Of a DNA stretch of 64,000 bases, positions 31,701 to 53,592 are shown piece after piece (position 1 is the stretch's first letter; each line of letters starts with the position of its first letter). The position numbers and the translations under genes are program-made. The DNA comes from Symsagittifera roscoffensis (lineage: Eukaryota > Xenacoelomorpha > Acoela > Convolutidae). Location of the stretch: contig NC_087070.1 of the NCBI RefSeq assembly GCF_963678635.1, positions 44,869,467-44,933,466 of the forward strand, in the 5' to 3' direction. The notes below the pieces were generated by a model. The model ran no database searches. It was not told where the DNA came from and saw only the letters and a list, made by a program, of their open reading frames with translations.

Positions 31701-34401
31701 TAGAATTATGCCTTCGATGCATCAACTTGGTAAGAAATGCCGTCGAAAATTATTATTCCGTTAAAATGCCATCAAACGAATTGAATAAAAATTTATAGCA
31801 AATGAAATACGCATCACTTTTATATGAAATCAGAACAATAATTTGACCATTTTTACCGCATTCGAGTTTCAGACTTAACTAATAAAAAACTCAATTACTT
31901 TAGCAATCCCTGGTTCTGTATTACTAATTTGCTTTTTCCTACGTATATATACCTTTTAATCCAGCTCGATGCATTTGAATAAGAAACGATTCATTCGATA
32001 ATTTAATTTATTTTTTTTTGATATTGTCTGAAATGTATCAGTGTACTGAGCTCGAAGTTACCGCCTGTGATGATCTTGGAAAATTTTTGGTTTCGAAATT
32101 TGCTAATTTGGTATAAAATACGATGCTTTACCTATCAAATTTCTAATCACTCATAGCTTAGGTTGCGAATTTATCCCGTAAAAATTAGTACAAATTGAAT
32201 TAAAGCAAACTATTTGGGGTTTTTATTGCGTTCATAGACGAAAAACATCGCTTCTGTTTTCATTGGGTGTTAGAAATATTGAAAAATATTTCAAAAATCG
32301 CTTCAAGTTTTTCATTAGTTTCAACAAGGTTTTATATTCCGGACGAAATTTTTTAACGTTCGATAGCAAGTTACTTGTAATCGGTATCTAGACGTTTTCC
32401 TGTAAAAAAAATTTGCTTACAGCTTTGTAAGAAATTGGACTTGCTTTATTAGGGAACCTCAACAACTTGCAGACTCATTCCTACTTGGTCTAGTAATAAG
32501 GCGCGTGCTTTTGGATCAAAGGTATGGTGTTCGAATTCCGATTAGACCTTGGGTTTTTGCCATGTATTAAGTAAACCTGTTGTCTGGGAAAACTTGAACC
32601 GTCGGACAATCGTTTATCTGCATTTTTTTTGTAATTTTAATTTTGAAAGCATTGAGATTTTTTTTAGTCAAAATTTTTTGTTTAACTTTTGTTATTGTTT
32701 GTTGTTATAATAATCATAATATTAAGTCTTTTCGTAATTTGTAATTTTACCAACTCTGATTTTGAGTAAAATATTTTCAATTTTTTTTTGCTGAAATGGT
32801 TTCATGGTTTTTTCTACATTGCTTTTGTCATCTAATATATCGTAAAAAGCTTTACCTAACGAAAAATTTAAACTTTCATTTGAAATTTAAAACTAGAGTT
32901 TTATGCTTTCATAAGTTTGAGTGCTTATACATTTAATTTTTTATGACGGTATTGAAATTTCTGATTGTTGTTTTCGGCTCAACGGGTGTCAACTTACGAT
33001 TTATCGGCCAAGAAGCCGCTTGGCAAACAAAACTGACTGCTGCTACATTGCTGTTGTTTGCATTTATCGACTGCGTGCTTCTGAAATTGAATATCAGCCG
33101 AGCCAATCTTGTGAAATTTCAAAATTTTTTCCAATATTTTCATGTTTGTGGAGTAAAAATTTGTCGCTATGTAAAATTTTGGCTGATTTGAATATTTCTG
33201 ACTAAAATTTTGAGGGTGAGGAAACCTTATCAGTTTGAGAGTTTTTGAGTGCGAGGAAACTTTATTAATCCCAAAAAACCAAAGATGTTGCATGTAGTTT
33301 TTCATAATTGGCACGGCCGCCGATATCTACACAGAGCAGAACAAATCGAATGTTATCCTTATCTTTAAGAATGAATGTTCGTTTTCAGATTGAGTATTGT
33401 TGATAAAATGCCGTTATATTTGGGTAATTTGATATTGCTAATTCAACACATTTGATCGAGCAAAGAAAAAAGTTCCTGAGCTTCAATGATTTGAAAAATT
33501 CTTTTTAATCAGTTTATTGATTATCAACCATTCATTTGATTTTTAGTTATACCTTTATTTTTCAAGTAAACTCATAAAGCTTAGGGATATTGTGCAATAG
33601 AAACATCCATTACTTAAACTGAAATCACAATAAATATCATAAGAGGCGTGTCGAGCAGTCATGCAATTCAAGAACAACAATTCAAAGTAAGTTAAATTAT
33701 AGTTATTCCTAATTTAGTTTGATAGTTTGTTATTATCTTGTGTTTACTAAACATTGCTCTGTAAATGAAGGATCTAAACCATTGTAAAACTTTTAATTGA
33801 AGCCTCAAAACCGATTAACTTCTCAGATTGGAATGTTATGATCGTTATTAATTAATCTCTACCGATTTTTTTCTATTTAATTCTTCAGTACAACATTTCA
33901 ACGGATAACTTGATTTTGAACAACAGAATGCTTAGAGGAGGTCAAATCAACTAAGTTACATAAATGGCAAAGTAACCGCGACCGCTACAGTTACGTAATA
34001 TCCATCGCCATTGCGTAATCATTGCATGTCTGTCAGTTGTGATTGAAGGAGAGGTTATCCTTACAATTTCGAAACATATCCCTGTTAACTACTCTTACTT
34101 GAACTTCAGTCTCGTCACAAATTGTATAACACCATAAATTTACGATTACCTCAAGTAGTTCAACCGGAAGTACAGGTAAAGCAGAAAGTTTAAATAATCC
34201 ATCAAATGATGAACGTTTGATTTGAAAATTTTTGGGAAACCGAATTCGTTTTAGCTTACTTCTTTGCTGATTTATCTCAAAAACAGCTGAAATTATCTAA
34301 ATTTAATTTTATTGGGTATCCGATTTTCAAAATTAATTACATCCCAATAGTTACATAGTTACTAGCTTACCACACGACTCAGCCGAGAGTTACTTAACAG
34401 T
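28710..34401. other. Long intergenic region upstream of PFKFB
   Basis: About 5.7 kb of AT-rich sequence. Apart from the tRNA-like relic near 32475-32550 I find no gene. Frames at 29422-29895, 31033-31230 and 32921-33314 lack motifs and overlap each other on both strands. The last few hundred bases must hold the PFKFB promoter or a 5' UTR intron: TTACTTAACAG ends just before the first ATG and could be an acceptor. Confidence 0.35.
32475..32550 (+). pseudogene. tRNA-like relic with intact B-box-like motif
   Basis: CTTGGTCTAGTAATAAGGCG resembles an A box/D arm. CTTTTGGATCAAAG forms a small anticodon-like hairpin, and GGTGTTCGAATTCCG is close to the Pol III B box GGTTCGANNCC. GGTCTA and TAGACC at the ends can also pair. 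The cloverleaf as a whole does not fold well, so I treat it as a degenerate tRNA or SINE head. Confidence 0.35.
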
Positions 34402-44085
<9,684 letters not shown>

Positions 44086-44250
44086 CTGTAGCTGACAACT
44101 CGAACTTGTGCTGCATTCTAAAAACGAAGCATCCAATTCAGATCCGAAGGAAGAACCGAAAACTACAACTATCGTTTACCTAATGCAAGTGCTGCAACTG
44201 TTCGAAAACACCAAGTATAATAATTTTATAAATGTCTGTTTAGTGGCTGT

Positions 44251-44256
44251 AATAAA
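44251..44256 (+). terminator. Poly(A) signal of PFKFB
   Basis: AATAAA 165 bases after the PFKFB stop, in an AT-rich 3' UTR. Confidence 0.55.
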
Positions 44257-45752
44257 CAGATATAGCGCATGAACAAATATTGATTGGTTTTTAAAACAGA
44301 GGTAAATATCATGTTTTGACTATGTCTGTTTCTTACATGAACGCTCTTCTCCAAAACGATGCTTTGTTGTAGCTAGTTTTTAAATAGTTTTTCGTCCATT
44401 TGAAACGGATTTATGAGATTGTTTTGGTGTTCCTATGCTGATTTTTTTAAATTTAACTGTTTATTTTTAATTTTCAGTTCCAGTTAGCATCAGTATAGTT
44501 TTTGTCGACGGAGAATGTTACTTTCCCTGATAATGAGGTTCAACAGTGTTCGGAAATGTGCGAATGGTCAAAAAGTATGAATGGGCTATGATAGGTGAAG
44601 TTTTTTCGGTTAAGTTTTTTTTAAAGAAAGGACTCCTTTGTCTCGCTGAAATAAAAGGGAATACAATCGTTTCAACGCCCAATAGTATGTTTCAAATCCT
44701 ATGTCATCGTGGATTCCAGTGACAACTAACTAGTTCACTGCGGAATCCACTAATAAAGTGTAATTTTGACTGAACATTAATGGAATTCGCTTCAACGCGT
44801 GGGTCAGTGAAATCTAAAACAATTATGACTAAGCATTTGTGCCTTTAATGCCAATTGTCTGTGTATTCCAGATAGTTTCTTGCTAATTCAAATTCAGCAT
44901 ATATTGCGTAGTGTTTCATCTTATGATTCTAGGTTTCTTAAAATTCTCAATTGATAGCAATACCAATGCCAGCAAACAATTGTGTCTAAGTTAGAAAAAG
45001 AGTCGATATAAAATGTTATATGAAATTGATTTCATGTGAAATTAAAACACAGATGATTTGGATTCTTTCCTTTATCGTTAGTTTACGCATTGCCCTATTT
45101 TGCTTTGGTTTATGCTGGGGCCGCAGAATGATGATAGTTTTCTCGAACTAATTAATATAAATTTACGGAACTAATTTTCCCTAACTAAAATAATTGCCGA
45201 AAGGCTAAATGCCTTGCTGTAATCCATTTAAATCAATAATTCAATTAAGAGAATCTAATCCTTTGGAAGAGGTCAAATATTGTGACTGTTTTTCTGACCG
45301 AAGGAATATTAAATATTTTGATATCTTCCAAGATTCTTTGGCAAGAACTTGCCAAGACAGCCAAGATTTTCTTTAAGATATAACCAAGATTTTTCAAAAA
45401 TATCTAAGATTGATGGACTTGGAGATCTATGAAAGGCTATCAGGCCTGTCTAAGCATAGTTCGTTTTTTTTTGAATGATAAAAACAGAATAGTTTTATTA
45501 TCTTGTGAAAAACAAAAGAACTTTGTTAATAATAAAGATTTATATTAATTTTAGTTTAATTTCGAGAGTTCAAAGAAAACACACTAAAACAGTTTCCAAA
45601 TTTCTAGGTTTGAAAAATTATGACTTTATGACTTAGGGGAATATCACACTTCAAGTTACAAGAGTTGTGTGTTTGCAATAGTTTTCATTGTAGCAGTAAT
45701 TCGGTACAAATGCAAAAAAAATGTTTTCCGAATATTTGATACTGGAAGAATA
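44257..45752. other. Intergenic DNA after PFKFB
   Basis: No gene supported. Near 45320-45420 the word CCAAGAT(T/A) is repeated several times and GGCAAGAACTTGCC forms a short palindrome. Confidence 0.35.
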
Positions 45753-45983
45753 ATGAAAGAAAATACTCGGATCTGCTTAACAATCGCCCTCCCTTTGGTA
45801 TCTACTTAAAATTTGCCACCCCTAATATAAAAAGCAATAAATTAGCACTGAGCTTTCTATTGGGAATTAGAACCTTGCTGCATTCTGATCGGTCGAAAAT
45901 GAGTTATTTTATTCTACTTAACAATTGCTCCCCTTTCTCAAAAGGGAGAAAATTGTTAAGTAGATCCAAATACTTTCATTTTC
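45753..45983. mobile_element. Foldback/MITE-like element
   Basis: The left end GAAAGAAAATACTCGGATC followed by TGCTTAACAATCGCCCTCCC is mirrored by the right end (reversed: GAAAATGAAAGTATTTGGATC, then TACTTAACAATTTTCTCCC). The inverted repeats are about 40 bp with a few mismatches. The right arm also holds its own near-perfect palindrome (45914-45963: CTACTTAACAATT...AATTGTTAAGTAG). No ORF. The structure fits a short non-autonomous DNA transposon; superfamily not known. Confidence 0.6.
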
Positions 45984-46531
45984 ATGATAGCTCAGACATG
46001 TACAGCAGGCTCAAATCGTTTGGCTAATTTTGGACCCTTGTCTTCACAGTAATTTCTAGGGTTTCTTCCTTTTTCTGGCTCCTATAATTTCATAGAAAAG
46101 TTGCTATTGTCAGTTTACTGAAACTATCGCAGAGACACTTACGCTATTTTGTTTTATTTTATTGCAAAAAAAAATTTGTAATTATTTTTGTTGATATCAA
46201 GAAAAATTTGTAAATATAAGTGTCATAAAAATAAAACAGTTTCGAATTAATGTAAAATAATAGCTCTGGATTGCTTGCAACCCACTGCAAATTGACTTCA
46301 AATTAATTGACTAACGTCAATTTTGTTTTGTCTCCTTAATGTTGAACATATTATAACAAGTTTTCAAAATAAACTTCAAATCGAAAGGGACACTTAGATA
46401 ATTTAAGTAAATAATGTTCACTGGTCATTTCAGATTTAACAAAATTAATAGAATTAGTGGTGATTCTTTCACAATCTTCGTTCAAACAAGTATAAATAAT
46501 GAACGTCAAAAAATTTCAGGCATTAATTAAG
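45984..46531. other. Intergenic DNA
   Basis: AT-rich; nothing recognisable. Confidence 0.3.
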
Positions 46532-46922
46532 GCAGGGGCGGATCTAGGATTTTCTCGAAGGGGGAGGATTTTCAAAAAAATTCAAAAATTTAGCGACCTT
46601 TTCATAGTTCTCCTCAGCACTATAAAGCCCCTATTTTAACCAAGTTTTGTGTGCCAAAGGTAAATTTTGAAAAAACAGGCCGAAAAGGCGTTTTTAGGCA
46701 ACTTTTGTAAAATTTTGACCGAAAAAACGCGTTTTATCGGAACGCGCTCTCCCCCTCAAATTAGTATATATTGTTGCAAAGGTGCCTTTAAAAAATTTTT
46801 TGCAGTCCGTCACCAAAAATGGATTTCTCAAAATAGTACGAAGGGGAACCCTTTGGGCCGGCAGATGGTCGAATTCCTGAGAGGGGGGCCTCCACCCTCC
46901 CCCCTAAATCCGTTGGTGCATT
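46532..46922. mobile_element. MITE-like element with GGGGCGGATCTAGG ends
   Basis: It begins CAGGGGCGGATCTAGGATTT and ends in the inverse CCCCCCTAAATCCGTTGGTGCA. The core CGGATYTAGG is therefore inverted at both ends, and both subterminal regions are G-runs (GGGGGAGG, GGGGGGCC). The inner sequence has short frames without motifs. G/C richness against the flanks supports an inserted element. The class of short elements with such ends is non-autonomous DNA transposons; superfamily not determined. Confidence 0.6.
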
Positions 46923-49155
46923 AAAAAATGTATTTTGAGGGAAATTTTTGATGAGGGCAGGTAATTCTCTACTCAAATACAAATCTCTCAATAAAAATAT
47001 TTCGTGCAAATTTGAATCTTAGTAAAGCTTCACCCAACAAACACTGAAAAGCAGAAGAACAACACAATTGACTAAGTGGAATTGCAGTTCTTTTTTATTT
47101 GGGTCAACTTCAGTACACTATCCGTCAACGATGGGGAAAAGTCAAGCTAAATTCGAAAAAGATACTTTTTGGCTTTTCTTCCGAAAAAGATAGCTCCAGC
47201 AAAATAACGTTCAATTTGCTCTAGATTCGTTTTTGAATGTTATAAAAAAAAGAGTTCGAATATCGTAGTTTGGCACATGATTAGCTCAAAGTATTTTAAA
47301 ACCTAAGTTTTTTTCGAAATCCACATCACGGCTGAAAAAATTTTCATGAATATCTTTCTTGACAAATACGAGCTTTCTCTGAGAACGTTACACTTGCCCT
47401 GAAAACAACACGCTGTACACCATAGTCCCGTTCTTTCAATACGTGAAATGGTCGCAAAAGCATAAGTGAGTTTTTTTTTTAAAATATGCTCAAATTGATA
47501 CCATCCAATTTTTCTCTGACCATTACGCAAAACTTTTTATGTAGGTGTTAATCTATTAACATTGTCAAACTAAATGTTGATTCTTTTACCAAATTGAAAG
47601 AAATACCAATTATGTGCCTTGAAACAAATGAGGTATTCAGCCCCATGATATTCTGATTTGGTTGTAGTAACTTGGTTAAATTCAAGATTTTCAATAGGTA
47701 AAGTTTGTGCGACTTCAATTTTATGTAGGAAGCCCCTAGCCTTCCCGGCCTCCTTGAAAGAGTTTAAATTTAACAGCTAATTATAGACCCTCAGTTCTCT
47801 GTCAAAGAAAATTCTTTGCCAATCAAGTTGTTCTTAAATTGATTGCTGAGTGATGTCTCCTAGTCGTGTGTCTAATTTTGCGAGGATGTTGTTGAATTTT
47901 GGATGAGAAAAGGTCATGGCTTCAAAGCTATGTCATTGACGGCGTGGCAAATGACAAAAATGTAGTCGTGTTTTCCCCACCGTTCGGTAGAATTGTCGCT
48001 CCAGCGGTTTCACTGGTGCTTCCCATTCCATCGTCTTCTCAAGTATGGCGGTTTTTACTGGATAGTCTACCATGAGATTGATTTGTCGTTGGTGAAACTG
48101 CTCAAAAAGTTCTCGTTTTCTTAATACATCAACAATCGCTGAAGTTTAATCTCACCTTGATAAGCGAAAAATGATGTGAAGCTGTCGCTTTGGCCATAAT
48201 CTTCAGACGCACAATATTGAACTGGTGTCTAAACAAAGGTCATGAGTGAGTTGACTGTTTCTGAGTGCACGGTTTCCATCACAAAAACAGGTCGAGATAG
48301 CCATGTAAATTCGTTATAGAAACTTGAGTTTTTGGGTCCTTGAGTGCGAGTATAGGTACTGGTAACACAAAAACTTTTTGTTGGCTTAGATATTTCTTTA
48401 AAAATTTTTTTAAATGGTTTGATTACTGGTATTTGTACATGCAGAAAATCTGATAGAGTCACTGGTTTAAGCAATGATAAAGATACAGAATGAGAACTTG
48501 GTGTTGATGCTACGGGTTTACCGATCAGCAGTTTAGCGGAAGCTGAAGTTTTTTATACAAGTATGGGTACTGGTAACGCAGCTGACTTGGTTGCTGGTTT
48601 ATATAAAGAAAAAAGAATCAAAAACAAGAAAAGGAATTTGGTGGTAATGCCATGGAGTTATTTTTCCACAGTTTAGTGTAAGCTGAAGTTTTGAAATGTT
48701 CAAATCCTATTTTAATACCAATTTTGTTAGTATCAATGAAATCAATCTTTTTTAATCAATCTTTCACATGCTTTTTACGCGCTTTTTAATCTGTTGAATG
48801 AGCGCTAAAATTTTTTTGTTGAATTGGCGTGTCATTTGAGTTATGTACTTGTACTGTACTCATAGAGTGATTTCAGATAAGTTACACCGTCTGTTCGTCA
48901 CGCTATCTTATTTTCGGCCGGGTAGATTCGTGCAACTTCTTAGTCTAATACCGATCTTCATCTTACTCTTATATCTCCTAGTCTCAATAGATCTAGTGTA
49001 CACCGGTTTACGCGAGTTAGTTCCAGATTGAGAACAACTGTTTTCTAAGTTGAATTCAATTTGTTCTGGTGTTGAAACTATAGGTAGTTTCAACACTTTA
49101 CAAATAAATAGGTTGTTAGTTTTATGGAGTGTGATTCGTTAGTATTTAATATTTT
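46923..49155. other. Non-coding stretch left of the gypsy element
   Basis: Short frames on both strands, none with a recognised domain. A minus frame at 47303-47530 has a Cys pattern (LWCTACCFQGKC) that is not enough for a call. An AGTGACTC/TGGTTTA-type phrase recurs loosely around 48430-48700. Confidence 0.3.
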
Positions 49156-49159
49156 ATAG

Positions 49160-49408
49160 TGTTAAAGTCGTAAGTTTGGAAATTCAAAAGGTTGTTAATA
49201 AGTTTTATTATAGGCAAACTGTTAGGCATCAAATCGAAATCTTACTGCACTCTTTTATTTCAGATCCCATCGGACATTAGAGATCGCAAGGTCAAGACAG
49301 CAGGTCCCCAGACAGAAAGAAGAATTGATAGCACTTACATACTCAAACTGGTGTCTATCTAGAAGAATTGATAGCACTTACATAAACTCAAAACTGGTCA
49401 ATATATCA
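49160..49408 (-). repeat. 3' LTR of the gypsy element
   Basis: 249 bp, 43 bp longer than the other LTR because the segment AGAAGAATTGATAGCACTTA plus what follows, up to AAACTGGT, occurs twice in tandem at its inner end. Confidence 0.8.
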
Positions 49409-49830
49409 TTCGGGCAACCACAAATAAATTTTTGCGTAGATAAAATTTATCAACTTTATGTTACTGTATTGTATTGTATAAATGTACTAGTTAAGTTTTT
49501 AGTTTTGTTGAGTTTTCTCACCCGCCAAACCTCTCTTAAGGTTACTTTTCTCCTTTTCTCGTCTTGTCGATTCCATCATTTATGTTCTATGCGGTGGATC
49601 ATAACCCCCCATTTTGTCAACTCCGCGTCTCTGCCGTGTTGATTTTCGCGTCGCCGTTTCGTGCTGATTTTTATTGCGTTTTCCACCGACGGGTCGTGGT
49701 GAGTTCACACTAACCGACGGTACATCCTGTCCTTTGTTCGCCGCACCTATGGTCGGTTCCCTTCGTCCGATTTCCCACTCACTATCGTATTCGTCGTCGT
49801 CGTCTTCGCTCTAGTCCGCCGAGTATTTCA
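49409..49830 (-). other. 3' untranslated part of the gypsy element
   Basis: Between the pol stop and the 3' LTR. On the minus strand it includes a purine-rich run near 49537-49560 (GAGAAAAGGAGAAAAG), but no polypurine tract touches the LTR. No env-like ORF. Confidence 0.5.
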
Positions 49831-51498
49831 CTATTCGCTGTTTTGTTGATTTTCTTGCATTTTCCATTGCGGCTCGGTCCTTCTCCGCTTTCGTTTATAT
49901 TTGTTCGAATCGCTTGAGGCCGGTGTACTGGTCACTTTTCTACTCGGGCCAGGGGTGTACTCCTCGCTTTTATTCCCAATTAGGCTTTCTTCAGCCGCCG
50001 ATCTAAAAGACACACCACTCCGCCTTAGTAACGACCCTTTTTTCATTTGCACCGTATGTTTAGTCATTTTGTCAATTTTTAATGGCAAACGTTTATACCT
50101 CCTTGGGTCCTTTGGATCCGTCTTCCCGGTCCTCTGATACACCGTCGTTGAACTTGCTTTATGCCTTTTCAGCCATGTTGGGGTTTTGGGTGGGCCTAGT
50201 TCCTTGGGGTCCACAACTTCCGGAGCCTTAGGATCCGCTACCTCGTCATCGTCCAACATGATTGGAGCTTTCCTATTTTGAGGGGCGAACACTAAGTCAC
50301 TTCTCTTCTCCCAATCTAGGGTAAGTTCAACTTCTGGGAGGTTTCCCGCCTTGTCTAAACAAGATAACTTTTGATTAACGACATTGTTCCAATTTAGGTT
50401 TTTTAATGACGGCTTTTTCGTTAAGTTTCGCAGTGCCGTATTAGCTTCTCGACCATGGTATGCTTCGAACGGCGTTAGTTTAGTTTTAGAGTGTGGCACG
50501 AAACGTAATGCACTAAGCGCACGGGAGATCATCTCCCCAAACTTGTAGTTTTTATTTTCCTGGAGATAAGTCAACACGTAGTTTTTTATAGACCCAATAG
50601 TCCGTTCAACCATTCCTGTTGCGCGATGGTCCCTAACCGGAGATTTAATAAGTTAAATACCTTCGTAGTTACAGAAATTTTGAATTTCGTTAGAGAAAAA
50701 CCCCGTGGCTTGATCCATGTGCAATTTCCTTGGGTGTCCATGAGTATTTATGTACTTCCTTAGGAATTTCAATACACTTTTTGATTTGTTGCTTGAACAA
50801 ACATACGCCGACGACCAATGCGAGAAAGTATCTACTGCTACAAGTACATAATTTTTTCGACCCCTAACATAGTTTACTGGACCCCAGAAGTCTAATTGGA
50901 CCAAATCATTTGGTTCCTTAGGATTATACGTTTCCCCCATGTCATTTTTGGGAATGTCTGGTTTAAGGTTTTTACCTGCTTCTAAACAACTTTTGCAGTA
51001 TTTGGCTGTGGCCGCGATATTTCGGTGCATAAGGGGAATCCACACGTCCTTTGCCGCCGCGAACATCTTATCCCTCCCATGATGGTTATAATGGAGACGA
51101 TTTAGAATTGCTGATGATAGGTCCTTCGGTATCGCTAACCGGCCGTCCATCCACAGGCAATTCTCCCTTACTGCGAAATCGTTGTAATGCTGGGCGTAGT
51201 ATTGTCCTAATCTTGTAATAATCTCCTTTGCTCGTGCGTTCCTGTCTCTGATGTTGTCTCGGATGGTCTTCATAATTGGGTCTTTTTCAATGTTTGCTTC
51301 GATTAATTTTAAATTCAAAACTTCCGGGTGTTCAATTTTCTTCACGATTTTACTATCCGACGGCACTATGGAATAGATCCATTTTTCATTTTGTACAAGT
51401 GGGTACGATAAACCGGGGAACTGATGTGGAAAAGATATAATTGTATTCAGTTTTTTAGAATTAGTTTGTTTGGTATCAAGTTTTTCAGGTGGTATCAT
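49831..51498 (-). pseudogene. int: Integrase of the gypsy element (interrupted)
   Basis: Zinc-binding N-domain: HYNHHGRDKM, then YCKSCLEAG (HHCC). Catalytic core: LVQLDFWGP (first Asp), then LHMDQATGFFS (second Asp, with Gln-Ala-Thr where Asn-Gly-x is usual). A TAA stop comes after NYEGI at 50653-50655. The frame resumes with ATGMVERTIGS (catalytic Glu). A 180-residue tail rich in Pro, Lys and Ser (ADPKAPEVVDPKELGPPK, KRKRRRTE) ends at 49831. The single stop is enough to inactivate it. Confidence 0.85.
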
Positions 51499-51531
51499 TT
51501 CAATATCGGAATCCGAGCTAACGCTGGGAGG

Positions 51532-52302
51532 TTAACTTAGGCGGTTTAACACAACATTTAGATTAACATTTCCCGAATTAGTTGATGTGTTGACTATTGC
51601 CGAAGTTGGAGGATCATTCTTTTCTGGCGAATTACTCATGTTATTTCTCTCGGATTTGCTACTGTATTTTTTCGAAGTAACTGGCTTTTCACTATAATCT
51701 TTACTACTGTAAATTTTCAAAGTAGGTGGCTTTTCACTGCAATCTTGTAAGATGGATGGTTCGCACTTATAATTTTTTGACACCGAAAGTTTGTACTTGT
51801 AATTTGTTGAAATGGAAGGGTTTCGAGGGTATTGAATCAATTTTTTATGTTGGCAACTGTAATTTAAGCAATGAGAACAAAGTCTGAATCTCGTTCTTCG
51901 GTATTTGCATATTTCCTCCGGTATGCAAATATCTCGACGCTGATTGGTTAACCGTCGGTTGCATGTAAACACGCCCTCTATTGAGCGTTTGTGCTCACGG
52001 TGAATATTTGCATAATCGTCTTTTCTTACATTCTCATTGGATGAAACTGCTTTCGTTGTGTCGAAACATGACTTTACGCTCCCTACCGTCGGTTTTCGCT
52101 GAATATTATTCACTTCTTGACCCCTAGGCTTCATTTTATCCTTGGGCTTCAACGCCGCGTTTATCATTCTTATCTTTGCTACTGTAAAATTTTCATCGTA
52201 ATGGCTCGTCTCGGGTGCCTCTGCGGACGGAAACCGAGACAGATAGTCAGCCATCCCCATTTTTGACCCTTGTCGATGTTCAACCTTAAAGTCGTATGGC
52301 AC
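51532..52302 (-). pseudogene. RNase H end plus unusual Cys/Tyr/Ser-rich linker of gypsy pol
   Basis: It begins with the end of the RNase H/connection region (PYDFKVEHRQGSKMGMADYLSRFP, cut: key words VEHRQGS and ADYLSR). About 200 residues then follow with no family match. A CxxC/H cluster CSHCLNYSCQH is followed by a repeated motif of the type (S/N)YK(Y/C)..S, CSEKP..LKIYSSK and YSEKPVTSKKYSSK. It ends TAA at 51532 before the integrase frame. A one-base shift in a T run near 52310 separates it from the RT-RNase H frame. The linker between RNase H and integrase is normally short in gypsy elements. Confidence 0.7.
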
Positions 52303-52322
52303 CAGACAATCATACCAACGAG

Positions 52323-53543
52323 TTAAACGACTGAAAAATGTTTATTTCCTTTTGGTGACGAATTCAACAATGTAAGTAGCGCTTTATGATCAGATATCAC
52401 TGTGAAATACCGAACGTATATATAATTCCGAAAATGTTCTGTGGCCCAAACTACCGCGAGTAATTCCAATTCGTTTGTGGAGTATTTTTTCTCAGCCGGA
52501 TTAAGGTAACGAGATGCAAACGAAATCGGATGCCATCCGGATGCGCCATACTGTTCTAAAACGGCCCCTAGGCCATCGTGGCTAGCGTCACAAATGATTC
52601 TAGTTTCACGGTGAATGTCGAAATGTCGTAATTCGACGATATTTTTCACAAGCGATTTTAATTGTTGGAACGCATTTTCGCATGCGGGCGTCCAGACAAA
52701 ATCATTATTTTGGCTCAGTAGTGGCCTTAACGGTGCGCTCAACTCGGCAAGTTTGGGTAAAAATTTGTGTAAGCTATGTAACGAACCCATCAAGGATTTC
52801 AACTGCTTTCGAGATTTTGGGGTTTTCAAGTCTTCTATAGCTTGTGTTTTTCTTACTAAGGGCGTTATACCACTTTCCCCAATTCAAAATCCAAGCCATT
52901 CGCACTCAGTTTTCGCAAATTCGCATTTTCGCAATTTTAACGCGACCTTGGAGACGTCCAGCTTTTTCAATATCTTTTCCACTAACGCAATGTGTTCGAT
53001 TTTAGTTCCTTTTGAAGCAATTAAGATATCATCAATAAACGCGTTAGCCTGGGGGAACTCCTTCAGTAAATTATCTATTACCTTCTGGAATTCCGCCGGC
53101 ATTGACGTAAGTCCGTAAAATCAGTTTTTAAAACGATAACTCCCCGTGGATTTTCCGCCGACTAATGAAAAATTGCATTGCTCGCTTGTTTTTTGTTCTA
53201 ATGCGACTTGTCCGTACGCATATGTGAAATCCAATGTTGTAAAGTATACATTCCCCGATTTTTTCTCCGCAATAATCTGACTTACTCCGTCAATTAATTC
53301 GTCAATATTCGGCATCTGGTACTTATTTTTGTGTACCTGTTTATTCAATTCTCTTGATTCTAGTGCTAATTTTATGCTTCCGTCCTTTTTTACTGTAATG
53401 ACGATAGGAGAGACGAAATACTTATCTGAGCACTCTTGTAATTTTATGATATGTCCTTCATTTATCAGCCGATGAATCTCTTTATCCACCTTTTCTTGTA
53501 GACTGATTGGCACCCTACGCCCTTTTTGTTGTATGGGCTTCAA
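52323..53543 (-). pseudogene. Reverse transcriptase and RNase H of the gypsy element (interrupted)
   Basis: RT palm: HIIKLQECSDKYFVSPIVIT with KKDGSIKLALESRELNK, TTLDFTYAYGQV (first catalytic Asp), PAEFQKVIDNLL, and NAFIDDILIAS (FIDD in place of the usual Y(I/V)DD). RNase H: IICDASHDGLGAVL, HPISFASRYLNPAEKKYSTNELE and VISDHKALL. Stops at 53118-53120 (after RFKN) and at about 52881-52883 (after EWLGF) break the frame, so no active enzyme is made. Confidence 0.9.
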
Positions 53544-53592
53544 ATTTTCAAAAAATTCAGCTCTTACTTTCGCATTCCGGATCTTCCCTATC

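Noticed and set aside
47303-47530. Cys-containing minus frame that might be a FLYWCH finger.
   Set aside because: The Trp-Cys-Cys spacing does not match and the HxH end is missing.
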